From: Rhabdophis nuchalis
Taxonomy: Eukaryota > Chordata > Lepidosauria > Squamata > Natricidae
Direction of reading: 5' to 3'
DNA length: 64,000 nucleotides
Assembly: GCA_039707465.1 (NCBI GenBank)
Contig: CM077643.1
Location: 324,699,919-324,763,918 of the forward strand
This document shows positions 48,009 to 61,025 of the stretch, piece by piece. The notes below the pieces were generated by a model. That model ran no database searches and was not told the origin of the DNA. It saw only the letters and a program-made list of their open reading frames with translations. Made by a program: the position numbers and the translations under genes. How positions within the stretch are numbered: position 1 is the first letter of the stretch; each line of letters opens with the position of its first letter.

Positions 48009-48438
48009 CAGTAATGGCGAACCTTTTTGGCACCAAGTGCCGGAAAAGTAACTTGGAAATGGCTTGCGTGCCTGTGTGCTCTTGTCAGGGCCGTGCTCCA
48101 GAAAAGCCGAATTTCCTGGTTCTAGTGTACATGCGTGCCCAACGATCAGCTGGCTGGCATGCATGTGCAGGCCAGTTTTCAGCACTGCTGCACACACAAA
48201 GGGATCGCACTCCGCAAGAGCCAAACCTCCGGGTTTTGGTGCACATGCGTACCCGACAATCAGCTCGCACACATTCGCACACTGGTTTTCAGCACTGCCA
48301 TGCATGCGAAAGACAGCTGATTGTCATATGCGCATGCATACAAGAAACCCAGAAGACAAATAGGCAAGGCTGCACGTGCCAGGTGACATGGCTTCGCATG
48401 CCACTTTGGGCACACGTGCCATAGGTTCACCATCACGG
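48009..48438. mobile_element. Non-autonomous hAT element, family B (diverged)
   Basis: Starts cagtaatggcgaacctttt, ends ggttcaccatcacgg, with perfect 8-bp flanks ttatagtg (48001-48008 and 48439-48446). The interior has tandem-like 'tgcatgcg' and 'cagctgattgtc' segments unlike the other B copies. Confidence 0.87.
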
Positions 48439-49673
48439 TTATAGTGAATACTAATTAGAATCTATTTTAATGTGGCCTTAGCTCATGTCTGAAAGTAGAT
48501 TTTGCAGGCTTAGATTCTCCTTTATGTATGGATTTAAAATAGATTTATTTTCTTTAACTCTAGGTGAGTGTCACCCCAGTAAGAAATTAAGAAGAACGAA
48601 TGGACATTTCCCTATGCTGAATTCTGTATAAAATCCTGATGTGTTGGTACTTAGGCATGTAACCATTACTCCGCCTGCATATAATGGTGCATCAGGGAGA
48701 TTTATGACAATGGGAATGTTTTTACAAAGATATTTATAGATGACGAAAATCACAATTAGGCAAATCAAAACAAGTTGGAAAAGCTCTTGCATGTTTGGTT
48801 TTGTTAATATACTCTCTAGTTACATAAACATTGCAGTAGAAATACCTTTCCATGCAATCCAACATAAACAATAAAGTTCTTGTTTCTTTAATTTTTGTCA
48901 TTGGGGGCATATACAAAATATGTTTTTCAGTTCGGTGGAATGTGGAATTATGCCCTTGTTAGACTCTTTCTTTACCAGACCTAAAAGTATACAGATTTGC
49001 ATTTTATAGAATTCTTCTGATGTTTTGAATGATACAGCTCTCATTTTATTGTAACCTTTATGGTCCCTAGAAATATTCTATCTGACCTTGTTTGACAATG
49101 GCAAGGAATATATAATTAAGGCAATAACAGCTTTTTGAAATAGAAGAGGAAAAAAAACCCTACAATTTTCCTTGCACCAGGGGGCACTGTTGTTGCACTA
49201 TAAATTGAAAATAAAAACAATTAGTAGATTAAAGGTGAACCTATGAGCCTCAAAGTTGGAACTTTTTTATTAGGTTCACATATCATTCTTACTGATTTCT
49301 GCAAAGTACAAGAGGAAAGGGAAAATATCTATCTGTCAATCATTTATCTTTGCAAATTACATTCCTCTTTGCTAGTAAGACTTTCTTTTGATGGCCTGTT
49401 TTCAGAACAATGAAGTTTGGTTTCAAATTACATTGTATTTTGGGGTTGATTTTGACTTAATATTGACTTTGTTGTGATGCTGCCATTTAAAACTAATCAA
49501 TAAGAATCAGAATGGCAATAGAGGTGGTTGTATTAAAAATTAAAATGGATATGTTATTAGTATGAAGCGTCACCTGTACAGTTTTAAAGAACAAAATGAT
49601 GAAAACCAGAGTTTCTTCAATATCAAATGACTTCTTAGAAATTCAGTCATGTAAAAAATTTAAAAAGAGGAAC

Positions 49674-49877
49674 CAGGGGTGAAATCAATTTACCTTCACT
49701 ACTGGTTTGCAAATGTGAGTGCACATGCACCACCTACGTGCATGCCCAGGGCCTTCTGCACATGGGCGGAGCATCAAAAACAGGATGTGATGATATCCGG
49801 GTGGGTTGGTGGAACCTCCCACCGCCGCTGCTACCGGTTCACCCAGACCGGTAAGAACCAGCTGAACTGTACCACTG
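49674..49877. mobile_element. Non-autonomous hAT element, family C
   Basis: Starts caggggtgaaatcaattta, ends ctgaactgtaccactg, opposite orientation to 13119. Flanks agaggaac and tgtggaac (two mismatches). Confidence 0.75.
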
Positions 49878-50154
49878 TGTGGAACGCAAAAAACTTCTAT
49901 TAATTCAAAGATCTGGTGTATAATCTTGTTGCTCTGACTTTTGTGATTTGTGAATAGTTTTGCAAAGATTCTTAACCATAATGATCTCAAGGAAGACTCA
50001 TGCCCTGGGTTAAGAGGATTGCTTTTATACCCCCACCATGGTTTGTAATAGATGTTTTTGTTTCAGATTTTAATAAAGGCGGGGGGGGAAAGCAAAGTTG
50101 GGATTGTTAAATTTAGTTTTTAATAAGCACAGGGTACATGCAAATACCGTAGAA

Positions 50155-50253
50155 CAGTGTTTCTCAACCTTGGTGAGTTTAAGACGAGTGGCTTTCAATC
50201 CCAGAATGCCCCAGCCAGTCACTCGTCTTAAACTCGCCAAGGTTGAGAAACTG
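50155..50253. mobile_element. Foldback hAT-like element
   Basis: Ends cagtgtttctcaaccttgg and ccaaggttgagaaactg; arms hold gagtttaagacgagtg and its inverse. Flanks ccgtagaa and ctgtggaa (two mismatches). Confidence 0.82.
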
Positions 50254-50776
50254 CTGTGGAATCTTCTGTTCCCCCAGGAAATAGCCATGGATATCTCTTG
50301 CATTAAACATTAAATAATGTGTCTGGGATTATGTGGCAGTTGTGCAATCTCTGGAAATAAGTTGTCTGTTTTTTTAAAAAAAATGATCACTCAGTGCTAC
50401 GTTTGTGCATTCTTTTTGAATTATTTCCAGAAGGCTTCATAGGTCCAATGTTAATATGTATTACATAGGGCCAAAATGAGATCCTAATGGTTTGGATTTT
50501 TTTGCAACTGAAGGAGGCAGGACATAAATGGTTTGCCTCATTAAAAAGAAATGCAACTGGACAGGATGCCAAAATAAAATCTGCACTAAGTCATCTTTGA
50601 ATCATTTTGCCCTCGCTCAGCTTCAAAACAGGTAATCATCCTGGCACCTTTAAGACTACTGCAATGCATCCCACGCAAGGCTGCCTTTGAAGATGATTCA
50701 AAAGTTGCAGTTAGTCCAAGGTATGATGGTCAGGATGTTGATAGAGATGAATAGCCAGAATAGCCTAACTAAGGTG

Positions 50777-51400
50777 CAGGTAGTCCTTGACTTACAACAC
50801 TTCATTTAGTGACTGTTCATTGTTACAACAGCACTGAAAAAAGTGATGTATGACCATTTTTCACACTTGGGATCATGACACCATGCCCATGATCATGGGA
50901 TCAAAGTTATTTCCCCGCCCCCCCGAATTTATACCCCGCCCTTCTCCTTGTTAGGACCCAGGGTGGCACACAGGCATTATTAAAAACCATAACAAAAGAC
51001 AATATACATTATTAAAAACATATTAAATTAAATCCCGTGCTAAAAAACCCATTTAAAACCCTGAAAATTAAAATTTATAGATAAAAGTCAGAAACGGGGG
51101 GCTATGCTAGGCCGGCTTGTTGGAATAGATACGTCTTAAGACATTGGCGAAAAAGGCGGAGGTCCGAGGTGGTGCGTAGGTCGGGGGGGTAGGTCGTTCC
51201 AGAGGGCCGGGCCCGCCACAGAGAAGTTCAGATGCTTGGCAACCGGTTCCTATTTATGTCGGTTGCTCTGTCCTGGGTTCTGGGTCAAGGGATCCCCTTG
51301 ATCCCTTTTGAGATTTTCTGGCAAGCAAAGTCAATGGGGAAGCCAGCTTCCTTTAACAACCGTATTACTAACTTAATACCTGCAGTGATTTTTTTTTTGC
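50777..51400. mobile_element. Mariner-like family F copy split by an L2-type LINE
   Basis: The left part (caggtagtccttgacttac ... gatcaaagtt, to 50908) and the right part (aagttcagatgcttggcaac ... cttaatacctgcagtg, from 51224) are continuous with family F once the insert is removed. The right terminus is eroded. Confidence 0.72.
50909..51223 (-). mobile_element. L2-type LINE 3' end nested in family F, reverse
   Basis: Reversed tail 'aatttataccccgcccttct', 'aggacccagggtggcacaca', then the end of the ORF (minus strand around 51100-51220, 'ggcccggccctctggaacga'). Flanked by a short aagtt duplication (50904-50908 and 51224-51228). Confidence 0.82.
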
Positions 51401-52544
51401 TATTTTGACCATACAATTCTGTCAATGACATATTAGTGATTAGCAGGCATACATTTTTTACAGTTTTAAAATAAATTGCTCCAAACCATTAAGATTAAGC
51501 ATGAAAAGGACAAAGTATTAATTCAGTTGATATTATTCAGAACTTTATATCAGGACATCAGATATGGAAATCTTGCCTTTTCAAACAATGATATCTGTCC
51601 TTTTTTTTTTTTTACCACTCATTTGTTTCTCATATGTTTGAATCACCCAGCACCTTTCCTAATAAACTTCCAACCATCATGTCTTTATGAATTTTTAAAA
51701 AAAAAGTCTTTAGGTTAACATAACTTCTATATCCTTAACCCATTCTACTTGATTACCTATCTCCTGAAAATGAGACGATTGGGCAGATGAGTGCACTCTC
51801 ACAACTTAAAGACACAACAGACCGATTCCTGCTCTCCCTGGTCTATGAGTGAGGGCTAAAAATATGTATTAGGGTGATGTATTGCTGTCTGTAATAACAG
51901 AAAAGTCAATATACTTGCCTTTCATAACAATCATTTGTTATGAAACCTGTTTGGCAGAATATGTTGAGTTATACATCGACTTGTTATCAAATTGTGACTC
52001 CTTAGTTTGTTAGTAACGAAAGAAGTCCCAGATTAGGGTTTATTGTATAGCCGTTCTTTCATATATTTCCAACTTCATTGTATTGATCTCACTGTATCAG
52101 AGTGCTGCAAATGCCTGTCATTGATTCAGTGGTATATATTATAGTTTCTTCTTGCAACCAAGGTCATTCTGATTCTTGTCTCATTCTTTGTTGATATTAA
52201 CTTGTAAAGGGGGGGGGGCTCTTTCTGCTGACAGTAAAGAATGAATGACGTGGATCTGTTGTTAAATGAACACACCATTCCAAATATAAGTTTAGAGTAT
52301 TGTACATTAAGTATTTTAAAGGCTACTTTAAAGTGTAATCTCTTTACTTCACAATTTTAGCTTTTAGTACAGTTACATGGACACATACACATGTATTTAG
52401 TTAAACATACAAGAGGTACAGTGTGTGAGTGTGTGGATGCTAGTTTGTGTGTATCCTTTGAGTCAATCTTGCAGTCTAGACTCCTGGCAACTGCCTGGAT
52501 AATCCCTGCAGTTTTCTTAGCAAGATTTGCAGATGTGGTTTGCA

Positions 52545-52690
52545 TTTACCTGTTTTCTAGGGCCGAGTGAGATTGACTGATCCCTGGTTACCCAGCTGGC
52601 CTGTGCTAAGGCAGTACTATAATTCATGATCTCTTAGTTTCTACCCTGCTGCCTTCACTACTATACCAAATTGGCTTTTAAATTCTGTAT
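52545..52690 (-). mobile_element. tRNA-derived SINE fragment (Sauria-like), reverse
   Basis: 'acctgttttctagggccgag', 'tggttacccagctggcctgt' and 'ccttcactactataccaaat' match the reversed head of the SINE at 11952-12155. Confidence 0.6.
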
Positions 52691-52696
52691 GTAGAG

Positions 52697-52917
52697 CAGT
52701 GATGAAATTCAATTTTTTTTACTACTGGTTCTGTGGGCGTGGCTTGGTGGGCATGGTGTGGCTTGGTGGGCATGCCTTGGTGGGCGTGGCAGGGGAAGGA
52801 TACTGCAAAATCTCCATTCCCACTCTACTCTGCAGCATTTGCCGGTTCTCCAAAGTACGCAAAATTTCCACTGCCCATTCTCCAGAACCTGTCAGAACCT
52901 GCTGGATTTCACCCCTG
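52697..52917. mobile_element. Non-autonomous hAT element, family C
   Basis: Starts cagtgatgaaattcaattt, ends ctggatttcacccctg; interior 'gggcgtggcttggtgggcat' repeated. Target duplication not clear. Confidence 0.72.
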
Positions 52918-54702
52918 ATTTTAGAGGGTTATTACTATTCATTGTCAAGTAATGACATGGTAGTATATTCGGTCCCATGGTTAAAAAAAGCATCCATAAC
53001 TGCATAATTAAATTATAAATTCCTTCTGCCTGAGAATTCTGGAAAAAGATTTGTTTTGTAAAAAAGAAGATGGTACCAAGATTTCTGGAGGGCACTAATT
53101 TGGGATTAGCTAATTTATTGATATTCAGCATGCCTCTGATCGTTGCTGGGACAAGCAAGAGAAAGAGGCTACCATAAATCATATCCAGCTCTGGTTTCCC
53201 ACTGGCTGATATGGAAATAGACATTTTGATGTATTACAAAAATGGTTAGAAATACTATTTTAAATCAGTCTCTGAAATTGTGGAAATATCTGTCAACCAA
53301 GGATACCCAATCATATTTTATTCACAGCTAGCTTCCAGAAGATGAAGAAAAGACTTTCCTAACAGAAAGTTAAAAAGAACCTGCATATTTTAAACTTGCC
53401 ATCTAGCTGAACTCTGAATGAGAAAAGAGCTATCAGGCAGACCAGGATGGGAGCTCAGAATAGAACAAGCTGTGCTGTTCATACAATATTCCTACCTTCA
53501 AAGAACTCGATTGTTTGAAGGTCAGGATGCAAGGTCAAGCCATAGACCTCATATAAAGATGAATTGTAAGAGAGAATATAGAGAAACAAATCAATAAAGA
53601 AGAAGTAACTAGGAAGACAAAGGCAGCAGGGTTGCAAAGCTATCGAGTGTATTGAGTGGAGTATCACCTGTGCAATACTTTACCTGCTAGAAAAAAGTTG
53701 AAGGTATTGCTCATAAGGTGCATTGCTGCCAATGATGTACTACTAAGCCAAGCACTTCTGAAAAGCAAATGTGACAGCTAGGTAGGAAATTGAAAACCAA
53801 CCTTTCTAAGCTTTTTCTAAAGTGCTACCTGCTACATATCAAGGACAAAAGAAAAAGAGGTACATTAATGCATGGATTCAGGCACAGTATAGAAAGAGGA
53901 GGAATTTAACCACTGGGGAAATTTGGGGACCAGTGGAGCTGTGCAGTACTTCATCTGCTGTCCAAACTGATGATAATTCAAATGAAAAAAAAAAAGAGTA
54001 GTACAGTAATTTTTAACTCCATCATAGCTGAAATCTGGCAAGTGCTAAGCAACAGTTCAGTTCAGAATGAAGGATGTTGAGCCATGCAAAAGGATAAAAA
54101 AGGAAAATTACTTTGCCGAAGACATATTTTGTGCATAGATCCTTCTCTGCAGTGCCAAAAGCAATTGCAGAGATGGAGAATATAGGAATATTTGGCTTTG
54201 AGAAAGGCATTGATTCAGTAGACACTGTGGAAACTTGGACAATGGAGAGAATCACAAGATATTATATTTTCACAGAATTATCAAAATGGCAACATTAGGC
54301 CAAAAAGTTATTTAGAACTCAAACATTTCCTTCTTTGGAATGAATAAGTGATGTTGTTTTGGTAAATGAAATTAAGGAAGCATCTAAAGAAAGAAATGTT
54401 TTAATAATGGGTAATTTCATTATATAGAATAAATGCATCAGTGTATAAGTTCTTGTCACACGTTTTCTGGATAATCAATTGGTCATAAAATCCACCAGAG
54501 AGTTTTGTACTTAATTCTGTATGATGGCCATAGTCTATCATAAGATGTAAGTTTTACATAATTAAGAACTGACTACATTTCTATGTGTGGAAACTGCTAA
54601 GAAAAACGATAAAGTTTCTTTCAAGTGAAATGCAAGTTCTCGTGATTTCATACATCAATGTTACTTGCTTGGCAGCACACCAAAAGTAGTCATCTTCTAG
54701 AT

Positions 54703-54822
54703 CAGGGGTTCCCAAACTTGGCAACTTGTAGACTTGTGGACTTCAACTTCCAGAATCCTCCAGCCAGAATTCTGGGAGTTGAAGTCCACAAGTCTTCAAG
54801 TTGCCAAGTTTGGGAACCCCTG
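54703..54822. mobile_element. Foldback hAT-like element
   Basis: Ends caggggttcccaaacttgg and ccaagtttgggaacccctg, arms with gacttgtggacttcaact and its inverse; perfect 8-bp duplication ttctagat (54695-54702 and 54823-54830). Confidence 0.92.
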
Positions 54823-54909
54823 TTCTAGATCTAGGATGTTACTTTGTGTAGACTATAATGCTGAGTTTTTCTGGAGATGTCCACCCAAGTATTTATTAGG
54901 TTTAATCCT

Positions 54910-55123
54910 CCTAGACTTTTTGAGGTCATCCAAAGTTGGCTAGATGCTATCACTTAACTGGGCAAATATATGCTGTATGTGTGTGTGTGTGTGTATGTGT
55001 GCCTGCATGCACATGTACACACACACACACACACACACGCACACACACACGCACACACACACAGTATTTGCTCAGTTAAGCAATAGCATCTAGCCAACTT
55101 TGGATGACTTCAAAAAGTCTAGG
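54910..55123. repeat. 214-bp palindrome with (TG)n/(CA)n centre
   Basis: Arms of about 65 bp (cctagactttttgaggtcat ... and reversed ... atgacttcaaaaagtctagg) differ at only a few positions. Between them lie about 35 bp of TG-type and 45 bp of CA-type repeat around tgcatgca. No transposon termini recognised at the ends. Confidence 0.9.
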
Positions 55124-56214
55124 ATGTACACTTTCTCTAGGCTGAGAAAATTTCAGGAAGAATAACACTAATAATGCTTACTAGTTCTTTTGTCTATAAA
55201 TTAGGTCAAATATCAGTGGTAACATCTTACAAAAGCTGTAAGAGAAGGAGCAGTAGAGAATGCTATTACATTCATATGGTGACATGCCTGTTATCCCATA
55301 ATAGTCTCTTGATGCTAATGCAGCCTCATGTACACAATCATTTCAATTTAAGGATTGAGATTTCCTCATCCTAAACTTTGGGAAGTGCTTCCTTTGGCAT
55401 TTGTACTCCAAGAATATTTGTTAGTATAATAGAGAACATTCACAATTTTCATGAGGGTAGTAATTTAGCATAATAATATAGTCTAATATACTGATTGACT
55501 TTCTCAAATCTTGGGTAGAATGCTTTTCACCTTTTCTTAATAAAGAGCATTATGTAAAACCTGTTGTTGACCAAAGGTATTGATGGAGCATTGTGATCAA
55601 TATTCATGAACACAGCAATTATAATCATGGCACGTAAGAGATTGAAGGTTTGATATAAAAGGAATCAATTATGAAAAACACGAATTATCAAATAATATGA
55701 AAAAGTACAATTACAGAGTTGGAAAAGATCAGAGCAACATTTTGAATTAATACAATTGACAGAAAATTATTCAATTTAGGTGATATAAATGGATTGGTAC
55801 AACAAAACAAGAGCGTACAGAAAAAGCAATGGTGCCAGTTGCACACCTGTGAATGAATGAAAATGATGACTGTTATCTTTTGCTTAGAAAAAAACATCTG
55901 TTGTTTCCAAATAGTTAGTTTAAGCAAAATTTATTGAAATAAACATGGAAAAGCAATGAATATAAAAGCACAGTTTATTTTGTTGTGCATAATGAAAGAA
56001 GAAGAAAATTAGTGAAAACTGCAGGGCTGATAAGAAACACTGCACATAAGACCAATCATTATTTAATTTGATCAAGGATAGATTTTGAAGGAAAAATGGA
56101 CATGGAAGTAAGGAAAGATGAGAAAAAAGTAGAGTGAAACTGGAATGAATGCAGAAAGAGAAACTACCAAACTATATGAAGAATTGTTAGAAAATAGATT
56201 AATTCCTGATCCTG

Positions 56215-56425
56215 TTGAATTATTGGATTAGCTTTCCTCAAACCCTGTAATTTTCTTGGCAAACTTTTAGAAGTGGTTTGCCATTGCTTCTTTCCTGGAG
56301 CTGAGGAAGAGTGACTGGCCCAAAGTCACCTAGTTTGGCTTTGTGCCTAAAGTGGGACTAGAACTCTCTCCCAGTTTTAGTCTGGTACCTTAATCTCTGG
56401 ACCTAACTGGCTCACATGTTGGCAA
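56215..56425 (-). mobile_element. tRNA-derived SINE (Sauria/ACA-like), reverse
   Basis: 'agaagtggtttgccattgct', 'tggcccaaagtcacctagtt' and 'ggtaccttaatctctggacc'. The minus strand ends in the tRNA-like head, as at 11952-12155. Confidence 0.65.
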
Positions 56426-56744
56426 CAGGGATAAAGAAATTGTTAAGATGTGCACATTTGGGTAGAAAGATTGTGGGTAAAATGTGGTGCTTTGTGAGAA
56501 ATAAAAGTTTGTTTGATGATGCAAAAATGGCCATATATTAGAACTTTCTAAAAGCAAGTTGAACAAAACGGAATGGAATACCTAAAAAGTATGTTTTGAA
56601 AAAATGAAGAGTTTAGGCCATGAATGAATAATAAATTAAAATGGATTAAAAAGAAAAATGATGTAGACTGAATTTGAGACAGAATTGAGAGTTAAATCAC
56701 AAAACAAATATATGAAGAAAAAGTGAATGGGTAAAGAAGAAATG

Positions 56745-57235
56745 TACTTGCAGGACCGCATCCTGCTACCGAATACCTCCCACCAACCAGTCCGCTCCCA
56801 CAGAGCGGGCCTCCTCAGGTTACCGTCGGCCAAACAATGTCGGCTGGCGACCCCCAGGGGGAGAGCCTTCTCTGTGGCAGCTCCTGCCCTCTGGAACGAT
56901 CTGCCCCCCCGACCTTCGTACCATCACCGACCTGCGTCTCTTCCGCCGGGCCCTGTAAACGCACCTATTTCGTGCGGCCGGCCTGGTGTAGCTTTCTTTT
57001 AATCGATTGTAATTTTTTAATTGATTTTAGTTGATTTTATTAACTGTTTTTATATGGTTATCTGGTTTTTAGAACGGGCCCTTAAATTTAATTAGTTTTA
57101 ATGTATTTTAATGTATTTTTGTATCGGATGTTTTACTGTTTTATTATGCCTGTTCACCGCCCTGAGTCCTGCAAGGGAGAAGGGCGGTATACAAATTTAA
57201 TAAAAGTAAAAATAAAAGTAAAGTAAAAAGGAGAA
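56745..57235 (+). mobile_element. L2-type LINE 3' end
   Basis: The coding end (LLPNTSHQPVRSHRAGLLRL, RGRAFSVAAPALWNDLPPRP) with a frameshift, then the tail 'caccgccctgagtcctgcaa' and 'gggcggtatacaaatttaat' with aaagt-type repeats. Confidence 0.85.
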
Positions 57236-57979
57236 AGCCCTAGTCAGATAAATGAAAATATAAGAAATATAACATTTGAAGAGCAAAAGATAATGTATTA
57301 TGTGATGTTAGACATGGTGAAAACAAGGAGAGCTACAAGGACAGAAATGTAGAGCAAGAGTGAATAGTTTGGTACAAATTAGATTTACTTAGATCAACTT
57401 TATCTTTAATGTCTTTTCATAACTACTTTTCTACTGCTTTTTAGCTCTGGTTACTCTGCAAGGGATTAGTGTGATGTATATATATGTTATAGGTAGTTAC
57501 ATAAGAACAGTAATTTGATTGGTCAAATTTGATTATTCTAAAAAGTGCTAGGAGTCATATGTTATGAGAAAACATTTAATGATTAACTTTGAAAATCACT
57601 ACAAGTCTTAGATTAGATGTAACTTCCTTGTACTGCAAGACTGGTATAAACACCCCCCCCCCCACCCAAAGAAGAACAGCAGAGAATTAATTATAAGTTA
57701 GAAAGCAAACCTACTATTTGTTGCTGAACTAAAATTCCCATTTCCTTTTTTGCTGGCCATAGTGACTGAAATAGCTTAGAACTATCATTCAGCAAGACCA
57801 TTTGCTCCTGCTTGTAATGATAAATGATTATTTCCTTTTTAAAAGCATGTATACCTATGATTTGATTCAGAATTCAACATGAGGATAGAGTTCAGTGTAC
57901 AAGGGTATATTTGTTTATGAAACTAAATTATTCTTTGTAGCGCCCCCTTTGCAGAAACTCTATGGTAGTTTGCTACAAC

Positions 57980-58135
57980 CAGAGATGGTATTCAGCTGGT
58001 TCCCTCCAGTTCAAGTGAACCGGTAGCAGCAACTGCGGGAGGCTCCGCCCACCCACTCCAATGTAATGTGCAACCTTCTGCGCATGCACGCTCAATTTGC
58101 AAACCAGTAGTAAAGGTAAGTGAATCCCACTACTG
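57980..58135. mobile_element. Non-autonomous hAT element, family C (short)
   Basis: Starts cagagatggtattcagctgg, ends gaatcccactactg; flanks gctacaac and gccacaaa (two mismatches). Confidence 0.78.
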
Positions 58136-58329
58136 GCCACAAACTTCCCTCTTCTCAATTGGCTGATGATATGCATATTTATCCTGTTGGACACAGAGAT
58201 CCAAAATTGGTTTGCAGTGGAGGATGTAAGTGATGTGTCTACTTTTAAAACTTTTCCTTGTATACCCAGCTGTTTCAGAAAATATTTTCTACAGTATCTT
58301 TTTTGGGTGGGAGCAGGGGAAGTATTTGC

Positions 58330-59082
58330 AGGCAAATAAAGAAATCAATTAAAATTTTATTCTGTCACCTTCCTTCCTATTGCAATGCTCTCTACATGGG
58401 GCTTCCCTTGAGGTGCACCCGGAGGCTCCAGTTAGTTCAGAATGCAGCTGCGCGGGGAATTCTGGGAGCCTCCAGATGCTCCCATGTGACACCTCTCCTG
58501 CGCGAGCTGCACTGGCTGCCTGTGGCTTTCCGGGTGCGCTTCAAGGTACTAGTAATCACCTTTAAAGTGCTCCATGGCAAGGGACCTGGTTACTTGCAGG
58601 ACTGCCTCCTGCTACCAAATACCTCCCACTGACCAGTTCGCTCCCACAGAGAGGGCCTCCTCAGGATACCGTCGGCCAAGCAATGCTGGCTGGCGACCCC
58701 TAGGGGGAGAGCCTTCTCTGTGGCAGCTCCTGCTCTCTGGAATGACCTACCCCCCCGACCTACACACAATCACGGACCTGCGCCTCTTCCGTCGGGCCTT
58801 GAAAACCTACTTATTCCGTGCGGCCGGCCTGGCGTAGTTTTTAATTGTTTTTACCAGGGGTTTTTATCTGGATTTTAGAAGAGGCCACCCATTTAATATA
58901 TTTTTAAGGTATTTTTAGCTTATTTTAGTGTATTTGATGTTTTCTATTGTTGTTTTTATTGTTGCCTGTTCACCGCCCTGAGTCCCGGAAGGGAGAAGGG
59001 CGGTATAAAAATCTAATAAATAAATAAATAAATAAATAAATAAACAAACAAACAAACAAACAAACAAACAAATAAATAACGT
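58330..59082 (+). mobile_element. L2-type LINE 3' end, longest copy
   Basis: Translates, with frameshifts, to the last third of the reverse transcriptase: LQLVQNAAARGILGASRCSH, LRELHWLPVAFRVRFKVLVI, then LLPNTSH and TITDLRLFRRALKTYLFRAA. 'QLVQNAAAR' and 'LHWLPV' are hallmarks of the CR1/L2 lineage. The tail ends 'caccgccctgagtcccgg', 'gggcggtataaaaatctaat' and (AAAT)n/(AAAC)n. It is not a host gene. Confidence 0.88.
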
Positions 59083-59700
59083 CACTTCATAGCTATATGT
59101 CTGAATCTAATGCTAGATTTGATGTTTGATTGAGAAACTAACGTGCACACTATGAACTGAATTTATGTGGTTAATATTCTGTGAAAGCACTATAATTATT
59201 CATTGGCTTTCAGATTGTGTTACTGTAAAATGTTACAAGAAAAGTGTTGAGCTATGATCTAAGTTGAGAAAAGCAACCCAACCAAATCTTTGATCATTGA
59301 AAGAGAAGGTTGCGCTAATGGTATTTCCTGGTGAGTATGGTGTCTTGCATGTGTATTTATCAATGAAACTATCATTCTTCTTGATACAGGGCTAAATTAC
59401 TTACTCCACAGGGTATATTTTCTTTTCCTAAAGACAACCAGGCCTTCTCCCTTTCTTCCCAGGATAGGGTGCTTATTAAACATACGATTGCCTACATGAG
59501 TTCCTTCCGCAGCTAATAGCAGGTCAGACTAGGAGGTGGGGAAGGGTAATTTCGATCATTGATGTATGGGGACACTTTCAGTCCTTTCCTCTATGTTCCA
59601 TATCCTAACATATGCTGCTTTTCCAAAAGAAAATGTATCAGGAAATCCAATCATAGCACACAGTTTGGCATAGTTTATTATGAGCCTATATATTCTATAT

Positions 59701-60051
59701 CATTGATGGCTAACCTTTTTTGGCTTGCGTGCCAAAAGCAGGGGTAGTGTGTGGGGGGGTGTCGTGCGTGGGCGTGCCAGCCCCCTAATGCTATATTCGC
59801 GACCCACTGCTGTTGGCGTGCTTTTTTCACCCTCCCCAGACTCCAGAGGCTTTCTAGGAGCCTGGGGAGGGTGAAAACAGCCTCTCCTCCCTGAAGCCTC
59901 CAGAGGGCGAAAAGTGGCCTCAAAAGAAGGCCTAAATCAACTGGCCAGCACACAGAAGCGCGCTGGAGCTGACAGGGCAATGCCTCGCGTGCCCTAAGAA
60001 ATGGTTCCGCGTGCCACCTGTGGCACTCGTGCCATAGGTTCGCCATCACGG
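59701..60051. mobile_element. Non-autonomous hAT element, family B
   Basis: Starts cattgatggctaacctttt, ends ggttcgccatcacgg; flanks ttctatat and tcctatat (one mismatch). Closely related to the copy at 9247. Confidence 0.88.
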
Positions 60052-60549
60052 TCCTATATGCTTCTAGATGGAAAAATTAGTTGACCCTGGCTGACCTTGA
60101 AAGTGAAAAAGGGTTAGACCTCATTACTAATTTGATGGGAGATCTTCAGAAAGTCAGAATGTAAGAATTGATATGGTGGGGTTTGTGGGAAGAGAGTGAC
60201 CTCAGATAAGTTCTTTGTTTACTGAACATAGTGTTCTTATCTGGATTTTCTTCTATACAACTAATCTAATGGTTCATGTTCTTGCTTCTTCTTCACGTAG
60301 AATCTACCCATCATTTCTGTGATATCTGAGAAGATATGCTACAGATTCTGCTAGCCTGTTCCCAGGTGGTTAAGTGGGTGGGAATCTAGAAGCAAACCTT
60401 TTGATGGTAGTTCCTTTGTAGAGGATTATAGAGATGACCTTGCAGAAACAGGCAGCAACCATTAGTAAAATAGGAGATTAGCTTGGGAAAACAGAAAAGC
60501 ACGAGAAAGAAACTCAAGACTGCTTTGCCTTGGTTCTCTTTGTATAAGA

Positions 60550-60684
60550 CAGGGGTCTGCAAAGTTGGCTCTTTGAAGACTGGTGGACTTCAACTCCCAG
60601 AATTCCCCAGCCAGCTTTGCTGGCTGGGGAATTCTGGGAGTTGAAGTCCATCAGTCTTCAAAGAGCCAACTTTGCAGACCCCTG
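60550..60684. mobile_element. Foldback hAT-like element
   Basis: Ends caggggtctgcaaagttgg and ccaactttgcagacccctg; almost complete inverted symmetry around ccagctttgctgg. Perfect 8-bp duplication gtataaga. Confidence 0.92.
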
Positions 60685-61025
60685 GTATAAGAGAAACTCT
60701 GGAAACTTTCAAGATTTATGTCATTAAAGGCTAAATCAATAAAATGGAGTGCTACTATTGTTTGAAATGTGTGTTTCCTGATCTGGTCTACTTAGAGGGG
60801 TGATACTCTGCTTTATGGCATAGCTTGGATCCTGAGGTCAGAATGATCTGTTGAATGATCTGTTGAGGTCAGGATGACTCTGTGTTAACATTTAGGAAAA
60901 AAATTAAAAATAACCCTTCTCTGCTAAGTCTGTGGACGTGGGATGCTAAGTCCCGTGCTTGTCTTAGTTATACCTATAGCTTATGTTGTATCCAATTTTA
61001 GTGTTTTATGGATAATTACCTATAG

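Noticed and set aside
54113..54298. 61-codon ORF (starts MPKTYFVHRSF) in a charged, A-rich region, considered as a LINE polymerase fragment
   Set aside because: No motif could be placed with confidence; left unassigned.
58258..58837. ORFs with LQLVQNAAAR and LHWLPV, possible gene
   Set aside because: These are hallmarks of CR1/L2 reverse transcriptase ends; the piece is 5'-truncated and frameshifted and carries a LINE tail.
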